Shown here: piece after piece, positions 17,922 through 28,867 of the stretch
Layout: every line of letters starts with the position of its first letter
How positions within the stretch are numbered: the first letter of the stretch is position 1
From: JAHQVI01 sp963749875
GTDB lineage: Bacteria > Pseudomonadota > Alphaproteobacteria > Rhizobiales > Rhodomicrobiaceae
Length of the DNA stretch: 64,000 nt
NCBI GenBank assembly: GCA_963749875.1
Contig: CAVVOX010000004.1
Span: 682,001-746,000, forward strand
Direction: 5' to 3'
The notes under the pieces: generated by a model
Database searches by the model: none
Told to the model about the DNA's origin: nothing
What the model saw: the letters and a program-made list of their open reading frames with translations, nothing else
Translations under genes and position numbers: made by a program

Positions 17922-19142
17922 ATGGTGGGAAGCGCGCCCAAATCGTCAGGGCTCCGCGATTTCGCAGAGCTGATCCAGTCGCCTTTCGCACGGCTGCGCG
18001 GCTTACTGGGCGATCAGCCGCCCGGCCTTTCTCCTATCGACATGACCATCGGCGAGCCGCGCCATGCGATGCCGGGCATTCTGGTCGGCGCTTTGGAGGA
18101 GGCGTTCGCCGGCTATGGGAAATATCCGCCGATTTCGGGCACACCCGAACTCGTCAACGCAATCGGCGCCTGGCTGGAGCATCGCTACCCCGCACTAGAT
18201 GGCGCCATCGAGCCCGCGCGCCACATTCTGCCGCTGAGCGGTTCGCGCGAAGGGCTGTTCTCGGTGATCTTTCCCGCCATGGCGCGCCGGCCCGATCTGG
18301 CGCAGCCGGCCGTGCTGATGCCAAATCCGTTTTATCAGGCGTATCTGGCGGCCGCGATTGCCGCAAAGGCGGACCCTGTCTTGCTTGCGGCTGAGGAAGG
18401 CGGCGGCTTCCTGCCGGATCTCGATGCAATTTCGCCGGAGATCGTGTCGCGGACGGCTGCGTTCTATCTGGCTTCGCCGGCCAATCCGCAGGGCGCCGTC
18501 GCGAGCCCGGCCTATCTTGCCAAGGCGATCGCTCTCGCACGCCGCCACGATTTCCTTCTTCTTCTCGACGAGTGCTACTCGGAGATTTATGCCGATGTCG
18601 CGCCGCATGGCGGGCTGGAAACGGCGCACCGGCTGAGCGGCGATTTCGCCAATGTGCTGGTTCTCAACTCGCTGTCGAAACGTTCGAATGTCCCCGGCCT
18701 GCGCTCCGGCTTCATCGCGGGCGACGAGCGGTTTCTCGCGGGCTTCGCGCGGTTTCGGAATGTTGCCGCGCCGCAAATGCCGCTGCCCGTCCAGCACGCA
18801 TCGGCGGTTTTGTGGTCCGAGGAGAGCCATGTCGAGGAAAGCCGCGCTCTCTACAGGGCCAAATTCGCGGCGGCCGGCGAGATCCTGAAGCCGCATCTCG
18901 ATTTCACCGAACCGGCGGGCGCGTTCTTTTTGTGGCTCAAATTGGATCATTTAGGCGGGGGAGAACAGGCGGCGAAAACCTTTTGGAAAGAATGCGGTGT
19001 CAAAGTGTTACCAGGTGCCTACCTCGCGCAGACGGATTCGACCGGCCGCAATCCGGGGGCGGATTTCGTCCGTGTCGCCCTGGTCGACGATCTCGCGCTG
19101 ACAAGGGAGGCGTTCGAACGACTGGCGGGTTATCTGAGTTAA
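17922..19142 (+). CDS. dapC: PLP aminotransferase, succinyldiaminopimelate transaminase-like
   Basis: Fold-I aminotransferase, 406 aa. It has PNPFYQAY for PLP phosphate stacking, SPANPQG, DECYSEIY for the PLP ring, and the Schiff-base lysine in SLSKRSNVPGLRSGF. The SLSKRSNVPGLRSGF block is characteristic of DapC-type enzymes, which use glutamate and N-succinyl-2-amino-6-oxopimelate in lysine/peptidoglycan precursor synthesis. It is preceded by AGGAAAGG. It ends 4 bp before ftsK. The substrate is assigned by motif only. Confidence 0.78.
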   Translation: MVGSAPKSSGLRDFAELIQSPFARLRGLLGDQPPGLSPIDMTIGEPRHAMPGILVGALEEAFAGYGKYPPISGTPELVNAIGAWLEHRYPALDGAIEPARHILPLSGSREGLFSVIFPAMARRPDLAQPAVLMPNPFYQAYLAAAIAAKADPVLLAAEEGGGFLPDLDAISPEIVSRTAAFYLASPANPQGAVASPAYLAKAIALARRHDFLLLLDECYSEIYADVAPHGGLETAHRLSGDFANVLVLNSLSKRSNVPGLRSGFIAGDERFLAGFARFRNVAAPQMPLPVQHASAVLWSEESHVEESRALYRAKFAAAGEILKPHLDFTEPAGAFFLWLKLDHLGGGEQAAKTFWKECGVKVLPGAYLAQTDSTGRNPGADFVRVALVDDLALTREAFERLAGYLS

Positions 19143-19146
19143 ACGC

Positions 19147-22017
<2,871 letters not shown>

Positions 22018-22129
22018 TCGCGTAAAAAATCGCTCTGCCGTCTAGATTTTGCACAATTTCGAAGCGAGAGTGTCCGGGATTCCGGCATCGGCTTCGACCA
22101 CCAAGTGAAATAAATGGAGACTTGCACCG

Positions 22130-23077
22130 ATGAAACATGCAATTCGGCCCGCAGTCTTATCGGCGACCGCTCTAGCATTCGCAGCGTTGGCTGCGCCTTA
22201 CGTCCATGCGCAAAGCGGCACGCAGGGCTATTCCGTCCACAGTAAGACGTCCCCTTCCAACCCACCCGCCGTTCAGCCGCAGCCTACCGAGCCGGCGACG
22301 CAAGCACCTGCCGAGGCGGCCGCGCCGGAGGCATCGCCGGCATCCGGCGATCAACCCGCACAGGCCGAGAATACGGCTCCCGCGGGCGCTGCGCCGGACG
22401 GCCAAACGGTGCCAGGTGCGCAGGCCAATGCACCCAAGGACGCCAACGCCCTGGGCGTGTCGGACGGCTGGGACACGCAGTTCGGCACCGCTCCCCCCGA
22501 GACCAGCCAGTATTACGGAACGCCGGAGCAGGTCGCGATCGTCGAAAAGATCAATGCCTATTTCAACACTATGACAAATCTGGAAGGGCAATTCCTTCAG
22601 ACGGACGCCGACGACACGCACAAGAAGGGCAAGTTCTTCATCGAGCGGCCGGGCAAGGTTCTTTTCGATTATGCGCTTCCGAGCAAGGAGAAGATCATCT
22701 CCAACGGCGAATATCTCGCGATCGAAAATCACGACCTCAATACGACGGACCGCTACCCGCTGGAATCGACGCCCTTCCGGCTGTTGCTGAAGGAGCGCGT
22801 GAACCTCGCCGAAGACGCCCGGATCATTGCGCTGGACGTGGGCGAAAATATCGTTGTGCTCACGGTCGAGGACAAGGAGAGTCCGGGAGGCGGGCAGATC
22901 CGGCTGTTCTTCGATTGGCCGGAGATCCAGCTCAAGGAATGGATCATTACGGACGCGCAGGGATTGAATACGCGCATTCAGCTGGCCGAGCTTGAGGCCA
23001 ACAAGCAAACCGATCCGGACCTGTTCAAATTTTCGCCAAACATCGGGATGCCGAGCATTCGAGGCGGCCGAAATTGA
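22130..23077 (+). CDS. lolA: LolA-like outer-membrane lipoprotein carrier protein
   Basis: Signal peptide in the first ~27 residues (ending VHAQ), a Pro/Ala-rich segment to about residue 110, then a LolA-type domain (INAYFNTMTNLEGQFLQTD, KGKFFIERPGKVLFDY, FDWPEIQLKEW). Such carriers shuttle lipoproteins through the periplasm. The low-complexity insert before the domain is longer than in enterobacterial LolA but is seen in Alphaproteobacteria. Gene order ftsK-lolA is typical of the group. Confidence 0.88.
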   Translation: MKHAIRPAVLSATALAFAALAAPYVHAQSGTQGYSVHSKTSPSNPPAVQPQPTEPATQAPAEAAAPEASPASGDQPAQAENTAPAGAAPDGQTVPGAQANAPKDANALGVSDGWDTQFGTAPPETSQYYGTPEQVAIVEKINAYFNTMTNLEGQFLQTDADDTHKKGKFFIERPGKVLFDYALPSKEKIISNGEYLAIENHDLNTTDRYPLESTPFRLLLKERVNLAEDARIIALDVGENIVVLTVEDKESPGGGQIRLFFDWPEIQLKEWIITDAQGLNTRIQLAELEANKQTDPDLFKFSPNIGMPSIRGGRN

Positions 23078-23216
23078 GCGCGCATCTATGAACATAATAC
23101 AGCAAATGCGTGTAATCCCAGCGAAAAGCGCGATCGGTTGCGGCAGATTCGCAACTGTCAAGCTTTCGTTTAGATTTGCTGGCATTTGATGCCGGGCCTG
23201 TGTTATATTAACCATG

Positions 23217-23361
23217 TACTGTGACAGTAGCGGGGCCAGTCACCATCGGTAGTGCCCCCCGTCTAACCGAAGGTCCCGCTACAGCGCCGGCATCCCTCCC
23301 GGCGCGCCGCGTAGTACGCATATGAGCGCCCAACCATCGCCGGGGTTGGGCGCTTTTTTTT
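23217..23361 (+). ncRNA. Candidate structured small RNA between the lolA-like gene and yidD
   Basis: About 145 nt with no coding frame and three stem-loops. Stem 1 pairs 23227-23237 with 23272-23282 (11 bp, one G-U) and has an inner TCGGT/ACCGA helix. Stem 2 is GCGCCGG/CCGGCGC around 23284-23305 with loop CATCCCTC, complementary to Shine-Dalgarno sequences. Stem 3 is a perfect 11-bp terminator with eight Ts. A TATATT box at 23205-23210 sits about 8 bp before the assumed start. The design recalls alphaproteobacterial sRNAs with CCUCC-type loops; the family is not identified. Confidence 0.7.
23325..23361 (+). terminator. Intrinsic terminator of the candidate small RNA
   Basis: Perfect 11-bp inverted repeat (23325-23335 and 23344-23354), GC-rich, loop ATCGCCGG, then a run of eight Ts at 23354-23361. 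It is the clearest intrinsic terminator in the window together with the one after the BI-1 gene. Confidence 0.9.
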
Positions 23362-23448
23362 GCTCTTGCGGCGCTGCCCAGTCTTGATCCTGCAATTCGG
23401 ACCCCCTAATCGCCTTTGGAACCTCACCAAACATCGACGGGAATCCCA

Positions 23449-23781
23449 GTGTCGAAGATCGCGGTCTCTGTCAGTAAGCTTGCGGCGATCGGGCTGAAGC
23501 TGCCCATCTACCTTTATCGCTACACGCTTTCCGCACTCGTCGGGTGGCGCTGCCGGCACGAGCCGAGCTGCTCTGCCTACGCGATCGACGCGATCAATCT
23601 GAATGGGGCGTGGCGAGGCTTCTGGCTGGCTTTGGCGCGCTTTTCGCGTTGTCACCCCTGGGGAACATGCGGCTTCGATCCGGCGCCGGATATCCGGGAC
23701 GAGCGTTATCCAATCTGGGCTGCATGGCGCTACGGCCGTTGGCGGCAACGCGATTTGCAACAGGACTGTGCGCACCGATGA
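23449..23781 (+). CDS. yidD: Membrane protein insertion efficiency factor YidD
   Basis: Small amphipathic protein that assists YidC-dependent insertion. It has the family core RCRHEPSCSAYAIDAI with conserved Cys residues, then RFSRCHPWGTCGFDP. A GTG start at 23449 (VSKIAVSVSK) is preferred to an upstream TTG. About 110 aa. Its stop overlaps the start of the CPBP protease gene (ATGA at 23778-23781), so the two are translationally coupled. Confidence 0.92.
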   Translation: MSKIAVSVSKLAAIGLKLPIYLYRYTLSALVGWRCRHEPSCSAYAIDAINLNGAWRGFWLALARFSRCHPWGTCGFDPAPDIRDERYPIWAAWRYGRWRQRDLQQDCAHR

Positions 23782-24551
23782 TGCTGAAGGGCGGTCGCAT
23801 CAGCGGGGAGGATTCGGCCGTGTCCGGCGCGGCGCCGAAAGAGCGCATCCAAATCGGCGCTCTTCGGCGGATGTGGCTGACATTGGAGATGCTGCTGTTC
23901 TTCGTGGCGACGCCGATCGCCGTCTACGGCCTGCTCTACCAATATCGTGTTCCGCTTTTCGTGCTGCTGCCGCCGGTCTTCCTGGTCTTTATTGTCTTCC
24001 TGACGATCGATCGCGGTTTCTCCTGGCGGCGCACGCTGGGCAGGGGCGTGCGCCTGAAGGAGCTGGCGAGCATTGTCACGCTGTTTGCCATCGCCGGGCC
24101 GGTCATCGCTCTGTTTGCCTATAGTGATGCGCCGCAGCGGTTTCTCGCCTTTCCGCGCTATGCCTATGACCTCTGGCTGACGGTGATGATCCTCTACCCG
24201 CTGATCTCGGTGACAACTCAGGAGATCATGTACCGCGTCTTCTTCTTCCATCGCTACGGGCCGCTTTTCGCAGGCGACCCGCAAGCCGGGATCATGCTCA
24301 ACGCCGTGCTGTTCTCGTTCAGCCATATCGTCTTTCAGAGCATAACGACGCTTATCATCAGTTTCCTTGGCGGGCTGCTTTTCGCCTGGCGCTATGAGAG
24401 CTCACGATCTTATTGGGCGCTGATTCTCGAGCATTCGCTTTACGGCAATCTGATCTTCACGGTCGGGCTGGGCCGCTATTTCTATACGGGCGTTTCCAAT
24501 TTCCACGCCTTAGGCGCCGTCGAACGCCTGCAACATTTGCTGCTCTTCTGA
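23778..24551 (+). CDS. CPBP-family intramembrane metalloprotease
   Basis: About seven transmembrane helices, 257 aa. The CAAX/Abi (CPBP) motifs are TTQEIMYRVFFF (motif 1), FSFSHIVF (motif 2) and a later His-rich EHSLYGN helix (motif 3). The usual EExxxR reads QE here, so the first acidic ligand is Gln, a substitution seen in some bacterial members. The start overlaps yidD by 4 bp. The substrate is unknown. Confidence 0.82.
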   Translation: MMLKGGRISGEDSAVSGAAPKERIQIGALRRMWLTLEMLLFFVATPIAVYGLLYQYRVPLFVLLPPVFLVFIVFLTIDRGFSWRRTLGRGVRLKELASIVTLFAIAGPVIALFAYSDAPQRFLAFPRYAYDLWLTVMILYPLISVTTQEIMYRVFFFHRYGPLFAGDPQAGIMLNAVLFSFSHIVFQSITTLIISFLGGLLFAWRYESSRSYWALILEHSLYGNLIFTVGLGRYFYTGVSNFHALGAVERLQHLLLF

Positions 24552-24722
24552 GGTCTCCAGGCTTCCGGCTACAGGGCCGTCAATCCAATTGGCGATATCC
24601 GACCTAAGCCACTGGAAAGCGTGCCCTTTCACGTGCATAAGTGCCACCATGCGCCGAGTCGGCACCGGCGAGCCAGACGCCGCTCGGCACGCTTTCCGCA
24701 ATGCTCTCCGGGATCCGCCGTC

Positions 24723-25544
24723 TTGCTCGATCCAACCTCGATCATCCTCTTCTCGCTCGCCCTACTTTGCGCGGGCGCGATTGCCGGCTTCATCGCCGGG
24801 TTGCTCGGGATCGGCGGCGGTATTGTCGTGGTGCCGGCGCTTTTCTTCATCCTCACAGCGATCGATGTGAACGAGGCCGTGAGGATGCACATTGCGGTTG
24901 GAACCTCATTATCGACAATTGTCGTCACGGCGTTCTTTTCGGCGTGGGCGCATCACAGGCACCGCTCGGTGGATTTTGCGCTGCTGAAGAACTGGGCGCC
25001 CGGAATCGTCATCGGCGTCTTCGCCGGGGCAGGCGTGGCGATGCTCGTCGATGGCGAGACGCTGACCGGAATTTTCGCGGTGGTCGCCTTCGTCATGTCG
25101 ATCTACATGGCGTTCGGCCGGGTCGATTGGCGTGTCGCGAGCGAGCCGCCGAGGGGACTTCGAGCCCAGATCGTCCCGGCCATGATCGGCGGCCTTTCGG
25201 GATTGATGGGCATTGGCGGCGGAACGCTCAGTGTGCCGGTGCTGTCGCTCTATGGCTTTCCGATTTACAAGGCCGTTGGGACCGCAGCGGCGATCGGTTG
25301 CCTGATCGGGATTCCGGGCACGGTCGGATTTATCATCGGGGGCTGGGGGGAGCCCGATTTGCCCGCATTCTCGCTCGGCTATGTCAATGTGCTCGCGCTG
25401 GTGTTGATCATCCCGACCTCGATCCTTCTCGCCCCGGTCGGCGTCCGCGCCGCTCACGCGCTGCCTGTCCGCGGCTTGAGGCTTGCTTTCGCGCTGTTCC
25501 TGGCCGTGACGGCCGTCAGAATGTTTCTGAGCGCCTGGGGCTGA
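24723..25544 (+). CDS. TSUP-family (TauE/SafE) membrane transporter
   Basis: Eight hydrophobic helices with the twin family repeats, GLLGIGGGIVVVPALFF near the N-terminus and SGLMGIGGGTLSVPVL in the second half. This family exports sulfite or organosulfonates, or takes up related anions; the substrate is not evident. The TTG at 24723 (LLDPTSIILF) is chosen because the in-frame extension back to the ATG at 24621 is Arg/His-rich and unlike the family. Confidence 0.87.
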   Translation: MLDPTSIILFSLALLCAGAIAGFIAGLLGIGGGIVVVPALFFILTAIDVNEAVRMHIAVGTSLSTIVVTAFFSAWAHHRHRSVDFALLKNWAPGIVIGVFAGAGVAMLVDGETLTGIFAVVAFVMSIYMAFGRVDWRVASEPPRGLRAQIVPAMIGGLSGLMGIGGGTLSVPVLSLYGFPIYKAVGTAAAIGCLIGIPGTVGFIIGGWGEPDLPAFSLGYVNVLALVLIIPTSILLAPVGVRAAHALPVRGLRLAFALFLAVTAVRMFLSAWG

Positions 25545-25604
25545 ACGGGCCGGATGCGAAACTGCAAGTCCGAGACGATCGATCGACAGGGCGCTGTATT
25601 GAAC

Positions 25605-25638
25605 CCGCTATCAAATGTAGACACGCATTTGATAGCGG
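25605..25638 (+). repeat. Perfect 13-bp inverted repeat in the gap after the TSUP gene
   Basis: CCGCTATCAAATG at 25605-25617 is repeated in inverse at 25626-25638 with an 8-base spacer. There is no T-run after it, so it is either an mRNA 3' hairpin for the TSUP gene or an operator-like palindrome about 55 bp upstream of the promoter of the next small gene. Confidence 0.6.
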
Positions 25639-25691
25639 AACCACCCATCCATCGCCGTATTCTTTTAACAGCCGAACCATACCGAGGGGAG

Positions 25692-25721
25692 TTGAGCCAG
25701 GGGCTATACATGCCCTATACT
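25692..25721 (+). promoter_or_regulatory. Sigma-70-type promoter for the small ORF
   Basis: TTGAGC at 25692-25697 and TATACT at 25716-25721 are separated by 18 bp, placing the transcription start about 20 bp before the ATG at 25749. This is a good match for a housekeeping promoter. Confidence 0.6.
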
Positions 25722-25748
25722 TCCTACTTGAACCTATGGAGGCCCAAT

Positions 25749-25931
25749 ATGCGTATGTCCGACATTCATGAGAATGCAAGACGCTGCATCGAGCTTCATG
25801 GTGACCGTGCAGAACTTGTTGCCCGCGAAAAGGTCGAGGAATGCGAGCGGAACGGCAATGAGGCCGATGCGGAAAATTGGCGCCGGATTCGCTCGGTCAT
25901 CGTCGAGACGCGGCCGCCTCACAATAGCTGA
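25749..25931 (+). CDS. 60-residue conserved-looking hypothetical protein
   Basis: Charged helical peptide (MRMSDIHENARRCIELHGDR through NWRRIRSVIVE) with many Glu/Arg and one Cys pair region (ARRC, EECE). GGAGG at 25738-25742 is 6 bp from the ATG at 25749; an ATG two codons later is also possible. Its own promoter lies upstream. No family name is known to me; the codon use and signals indicate a real gene. Confidence 0.7.
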   Translation: MRMSDIHENARRCIELHGDRAELVAREKVEECERNGNEADAENWRRIRSVIVETRPPHNS

Positions 25932-26090
25932 CGGCACGCGGAGATTTCGCGAGCGTACCGGAATGCGACGCTTGCGGCTTTGGCGACGGCGGAAGACGCC
26001 TTCATCGCACTCAGCCCGACCAGGTTAAGAAAAGAAACCTAAGCCTTTCGTCGTATTTCGAGCTTGGTTCGGTCATGCCATCATCCCTAA

Positions 26091-26627
26091 ATGAAGCACA
26101 GTGCACCAGTTCCGAGGAATAGCATACTGTTTGTATGCTTGGGGAATATCTGCCGCTCCCCGATTGCGGAGGGTGTCTTCCGCCATATTTTCGAGAATCG
26201 AGGCTATAGGGGTGTCTTTCACGTGGACTCCGCCGGTCTCGGCAGCTGGCATATTGGCAGCCCGCCGGATGAGCGCGCGCAAGCGGCGATGCGCCTCCAC
26301 GGTATCGATATAAGCAACCTGCGCGCACGCCGTGTCACGCCCGCGGATTTCGAAACGTTCGATCTCATCCTGGCGATGGACCGTTCGAACCGGAACGCGC
26401 TCTTCAAGCTCGCGCCAAAGGAACACCATCACAAGATTGCGCTGTTCATGGATTACGCGCCGAATCTGTGCGTGCAGGAGATACCGGACCCGTTTTTCGG
26501 CGAGAAGGATGGTTTCGACTACGCCTATCAGCTCATCGAGTCGGCGTCCCGCGGACTATTCGTGAGCCTCACGACGAAGTCTCAGGCCACGCCTGCTGAA
26601 AGCCCGGCCGCATCGGTGAACGGGTAG
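26091..26627 (+). CDS. Low-molecular-weight protein-tyrosine phosphatase
   Basis: The P-loop CLGNICRSP (residues 16-24, CX5R) and the general-acid loop IPDPFFGE (about residue 127) define the family. 178 aa, with a Ser/Ala-rich tail. It dephosphorylates phosphotyrosine in the cytosol; Alphaproteobacteria often have one copy away from exopolysaccharide operons. Its last 46 bp overlap the 3' end of thpR on the other strand. Confidence 0.92.
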   Translation: MKHSAPVPRNSILFVCLGNICRSPIAEGVFRHIFENRGYRGVFHVDSAGLGSWHIGSPPDERAQAAMRLHGIDISNLRARRVTPADFETFDLILAMDRSNRNALFKLAPKEHHHKIALFMDYAPNLCVQEIPDPFFGEKDGFDYAYQLIESASRGLFVSLTTKSQATPAESPAASVNG

Positions 26628-27145
26628 GTCGCTTCGACCAGATAAGGACCGCCGCCATAATTGGCGCGCGAGGAAAACAGCACGAAGCGTTCGACTTCGA
26701 ACGGCTCGGCGAGAAAACCCCCATAATAGGACAGATAATCCGCAAGGACTTGCGGCTTGGTATTGTTGAGCCGCGCGAGCGTAATATGCGGCGTAAAATT
26801 TCGCGGTTCCGCCAGTAATCCCGCGCGGCGGGCGGCGCGTTCATGGGCCTTTTGCAGCCTTGTCAGAGCTTCACACGGCTCGATGCCGACCCATAAGGCC
26901 CGCGGCTTGTTGCCTCCGAAGGCGCCGAGGCCGGAGAGACGCAGGCTGAAAGGATAGAAATCGATCTCCGAGAGGGCGCTCGCAAAATTGCGCGCTGCGA
27001 CATCGTCGATGTCACCGGCGAAGCGCAGGGTGATGTGATAGCGTTCGGGATCGATCCAACGCGCTCCTGAGAGCTTCCCGCGTAGCAGGGCAAGACGGTT
27101 GACGAGGTGATCGGGGAGTTCGAGACCGGTAAACAGTCTTGGCAT
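26582..27145 (-). CDS. thpR: RNA 2',3'-cyclic phosphodiesterase
   Basis: 2H-phosphoesterase of the LigT/ThpR group with both HxTx motifs: YHITLRF (about residue 37) and PHITLARL (about residue 119). 187 aa. It hydrolyses 2',3'-cyclic phosphate ends of RNA. It is convergent with, and overlapping, the phosphatase gene. Confidence 0.9.
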   Translation of the reverse strand: MPRLFTGLELPDHLVNRLALLRGKLSGARWIDPERYHITLRFAGDIDDVAARNFASALSEIDFYPFSLRLSGLGAFGGNKPRALWVGIEPCEALTRLQKAHERAARRAGLLAEPRNFTPHITLARLNNTKPQVLADYLSYYGGFLAEPFEVERFVLFSSRANYGGGPYLVEATYPFTDAAGLSAGVA

Positions 27146-27418
27146 GGCACGCCTCCATCTTTGAGCGGCGTTAGGGGAAGAAATTGGTGTGAAGTCTATG
27201 CGTCGCGTGTGTTGGCCGGGTCACCTCCTCACTCGGTTCAGTCTCGCCAAAAGCTGATCGCTCGATCCCTCCAGTCAGACACCATTCTCATATTTTCCCG
27301 TTAAATTTCCTAGCGCAAGAGGCGAATTCGGCCGGAGCGGCGGATCTCCACTTAAGCGATTTGTCATGTCTTTCGCCCCGCAGGACGGCCTCAGGCGCGC
27401 TTGCCAGGGCGCCGACCA

Positions 27419-28102
27419 TCAGCTTCCCTTCCTCGGCTTTGCCCTTACGCGGTCGATCAACCTCTCAACATCAAGCAAGATTCGTTCCACGATAATCAAA
27501 ACGCCCTTGGCATTCGGATGCAGGCCGTCGCCCAGATTGAGAGAGGAATCGAGCGCGACGCCTTGGAGAAAAAACGGGTAAAGCAGTGCGCCGTTCTCCT
27601 GGGCCAGCGACTTGTACATAGCCCGGAATTGCTCAACATAGTCCTCGCCCCAATTGCGCGGCGCCTCCATGCCGGCAAGCAGGACTTCGATATTGCGCGC
27701 CTTGAGCCGCTTCAGAATTTTGCCGAGCGCCTTTCTCGTCTCGGCAATCGGGATTCCGCGCAATGCATCGTTTGCGCCGAGTTCCAGGATGACCGCATCG
27801 GCGTCCTTCGGCATCGTCCAATCGAAACGCGCCAAGCCATTCGCGGCCGTGTCGCCGGACGCGCCCGCATTGACGACCCGCACATGATAGCCCTTCGCCT
27901 TTAGCGCTTTTTCGAGCTGGACCGGATAGGCCGCATCGGGCGGAAGCTGATACCCGGCCGTCAGACTATCGCCGAAGGCAACGATCACGATTTCCTCGTC
28001 GGCCGGCGCGGCGGAAACGCTCTTCGGAAAGAGAACGACGGCCATGACGGCGATCAGGCTCGCAAAAGCCAAAAGCGATTTCCATATGCTTTCTGAAATC
28101 AT
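27419..28102 (-). CDS. tesA: Arylesterase / TesA-like SGNH hydrolase
   Basis: Periplasmic lipolytic enzyme. Signal peptide in the first ~30 residues (ending VSAAPA), block I AFGDSLTAGY with the nucleophile Ser, ELGANDALRG for the oxyanion Asn, and DGLHPNAKG with the catalytic Asp/His. The start MISESIWKSL at 28102 is preferred to an in-frame extension upstream that overlaps the divergent ABC gene. The tesA/ABC-transporter divergence is widely conserved in proteobacteria. Confidence 0.92.
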   Translation of the reverse strand: MISESIWKSLLAFASLIAVMAVVLFPKSVSAAPADEEIVIVAFGDSLTAGYQLPPDAAYPVQLEKALKAKGYHVRVVNAGASGDTAANGLARFDWTMPKDADAVILELGANDALRGIPIAETRKALGKILKRLKARNIEVLLAGMEAPRNWGEDYVEQFRAMYKSLAQENGALLYPFFLQGVALDSSLNLGDGLHPNAKGVLIIVERILLDVERLIDRVRAKPRKGS

Positions 28103-28162
28103 GCGCCTACCTTTCGTGCAATCGGCCGTATCAGAGGATAAAAGACAAGAACCGGGAGCCTG

Positions 28163-28867
28163 TTGACCGTGGCGGAAAACATTGTCGAACTGAAAGATGT
28201 CCATCTTAGACTCCAAAGCCGGGCAGGAAGCGTCCATATTCTGCGCGGCGTGGATCTCAGCATTCCTCAAGGTGAAACGGTCGGTATTGTCGGGCCGAGC
28301 GGCTCCGGCAAGTCAACCCTCCTCATGATCATGACCGGCCTGGAAAAGGCGACCGGCGGGTCCGTGCGCGTCGCCGGTCATGACTTTACGGCGCTCGACG
28401 AGGACGGCCTCGCGCGAGTCCGCGGTCAGCATATCGGTATTGTGTTCCAGTCTTTCCACCTCGTGCCGACGATGACGGCGCTGGAGAACGTCGCTCTTCC
28501 GCTTGAATTCTCGGGTCATGCCGACGCGCGCGAGCGTGCGGCGAACATTCTCGCAACGGTCGGCCTGTCCCACCGGCTCGATCATTTTCCGGCGCAGCTC
28601 TCCGGCGGCGAGCAGCAGCGTGTGGCGATCGCCCGCGCGCTTGCGCCCAGTCCGAAACTTCTCTTCGCGGACGAGCCGACCGGCAATCTCGACGCGCGGA
28701 ACGGCGAGCAGATCATGGATCTGCTGTTCGACTTGCACCAATGCTACGGCACGACGCTTGTGCTCGTGACCCACGACCAAGATCTTGCGGTACGCTGCGA
28801 GCGCATCGTTCGCATCGATGATGGCCGTATAGACCGCGCCCAGTTCGAGCTTGAGGGCGCGGCATGA
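28163..28867 (+). CDS. ABC transporter ATP-binding protein (YbbA/LolD-like)
   Basis: Walker A VGPSGSGKST, Q-loop VFQSFHLVPT, signature LSGGEQQRVAIARALA and Walker B LLFADEPTG are all intact; about 234 aa. It belongs with the large FtsX-type permease that overlaps it by 4 bp (ATGA). The start is TTG at 28163 or GTG at 28169, both placed after GGGAG. The complex of this group is thought to extract hydrophobic molecules from the inner membrane. Confidence 0.93.
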   Translation: MTVAENIVELKDVHLRLQSRAGSVHILRGVDLSIPQGETVGIVGPSGSGKSTLLMIMTGLEKATGGSVRVAGHDFTALDEDGLARVRGQHIGIVFQSFHLVPTMTALENVALPLEFSGHADARERAANILATVGLSHRLDHFPAQLSGGEQQRVAIARALAPSPKLLFADEPTGNLDARNGEQIMDLLFDLHQCYGTTLVLVTHDQDLAVRCERIVRIDDGRIDRAQFELEGAA

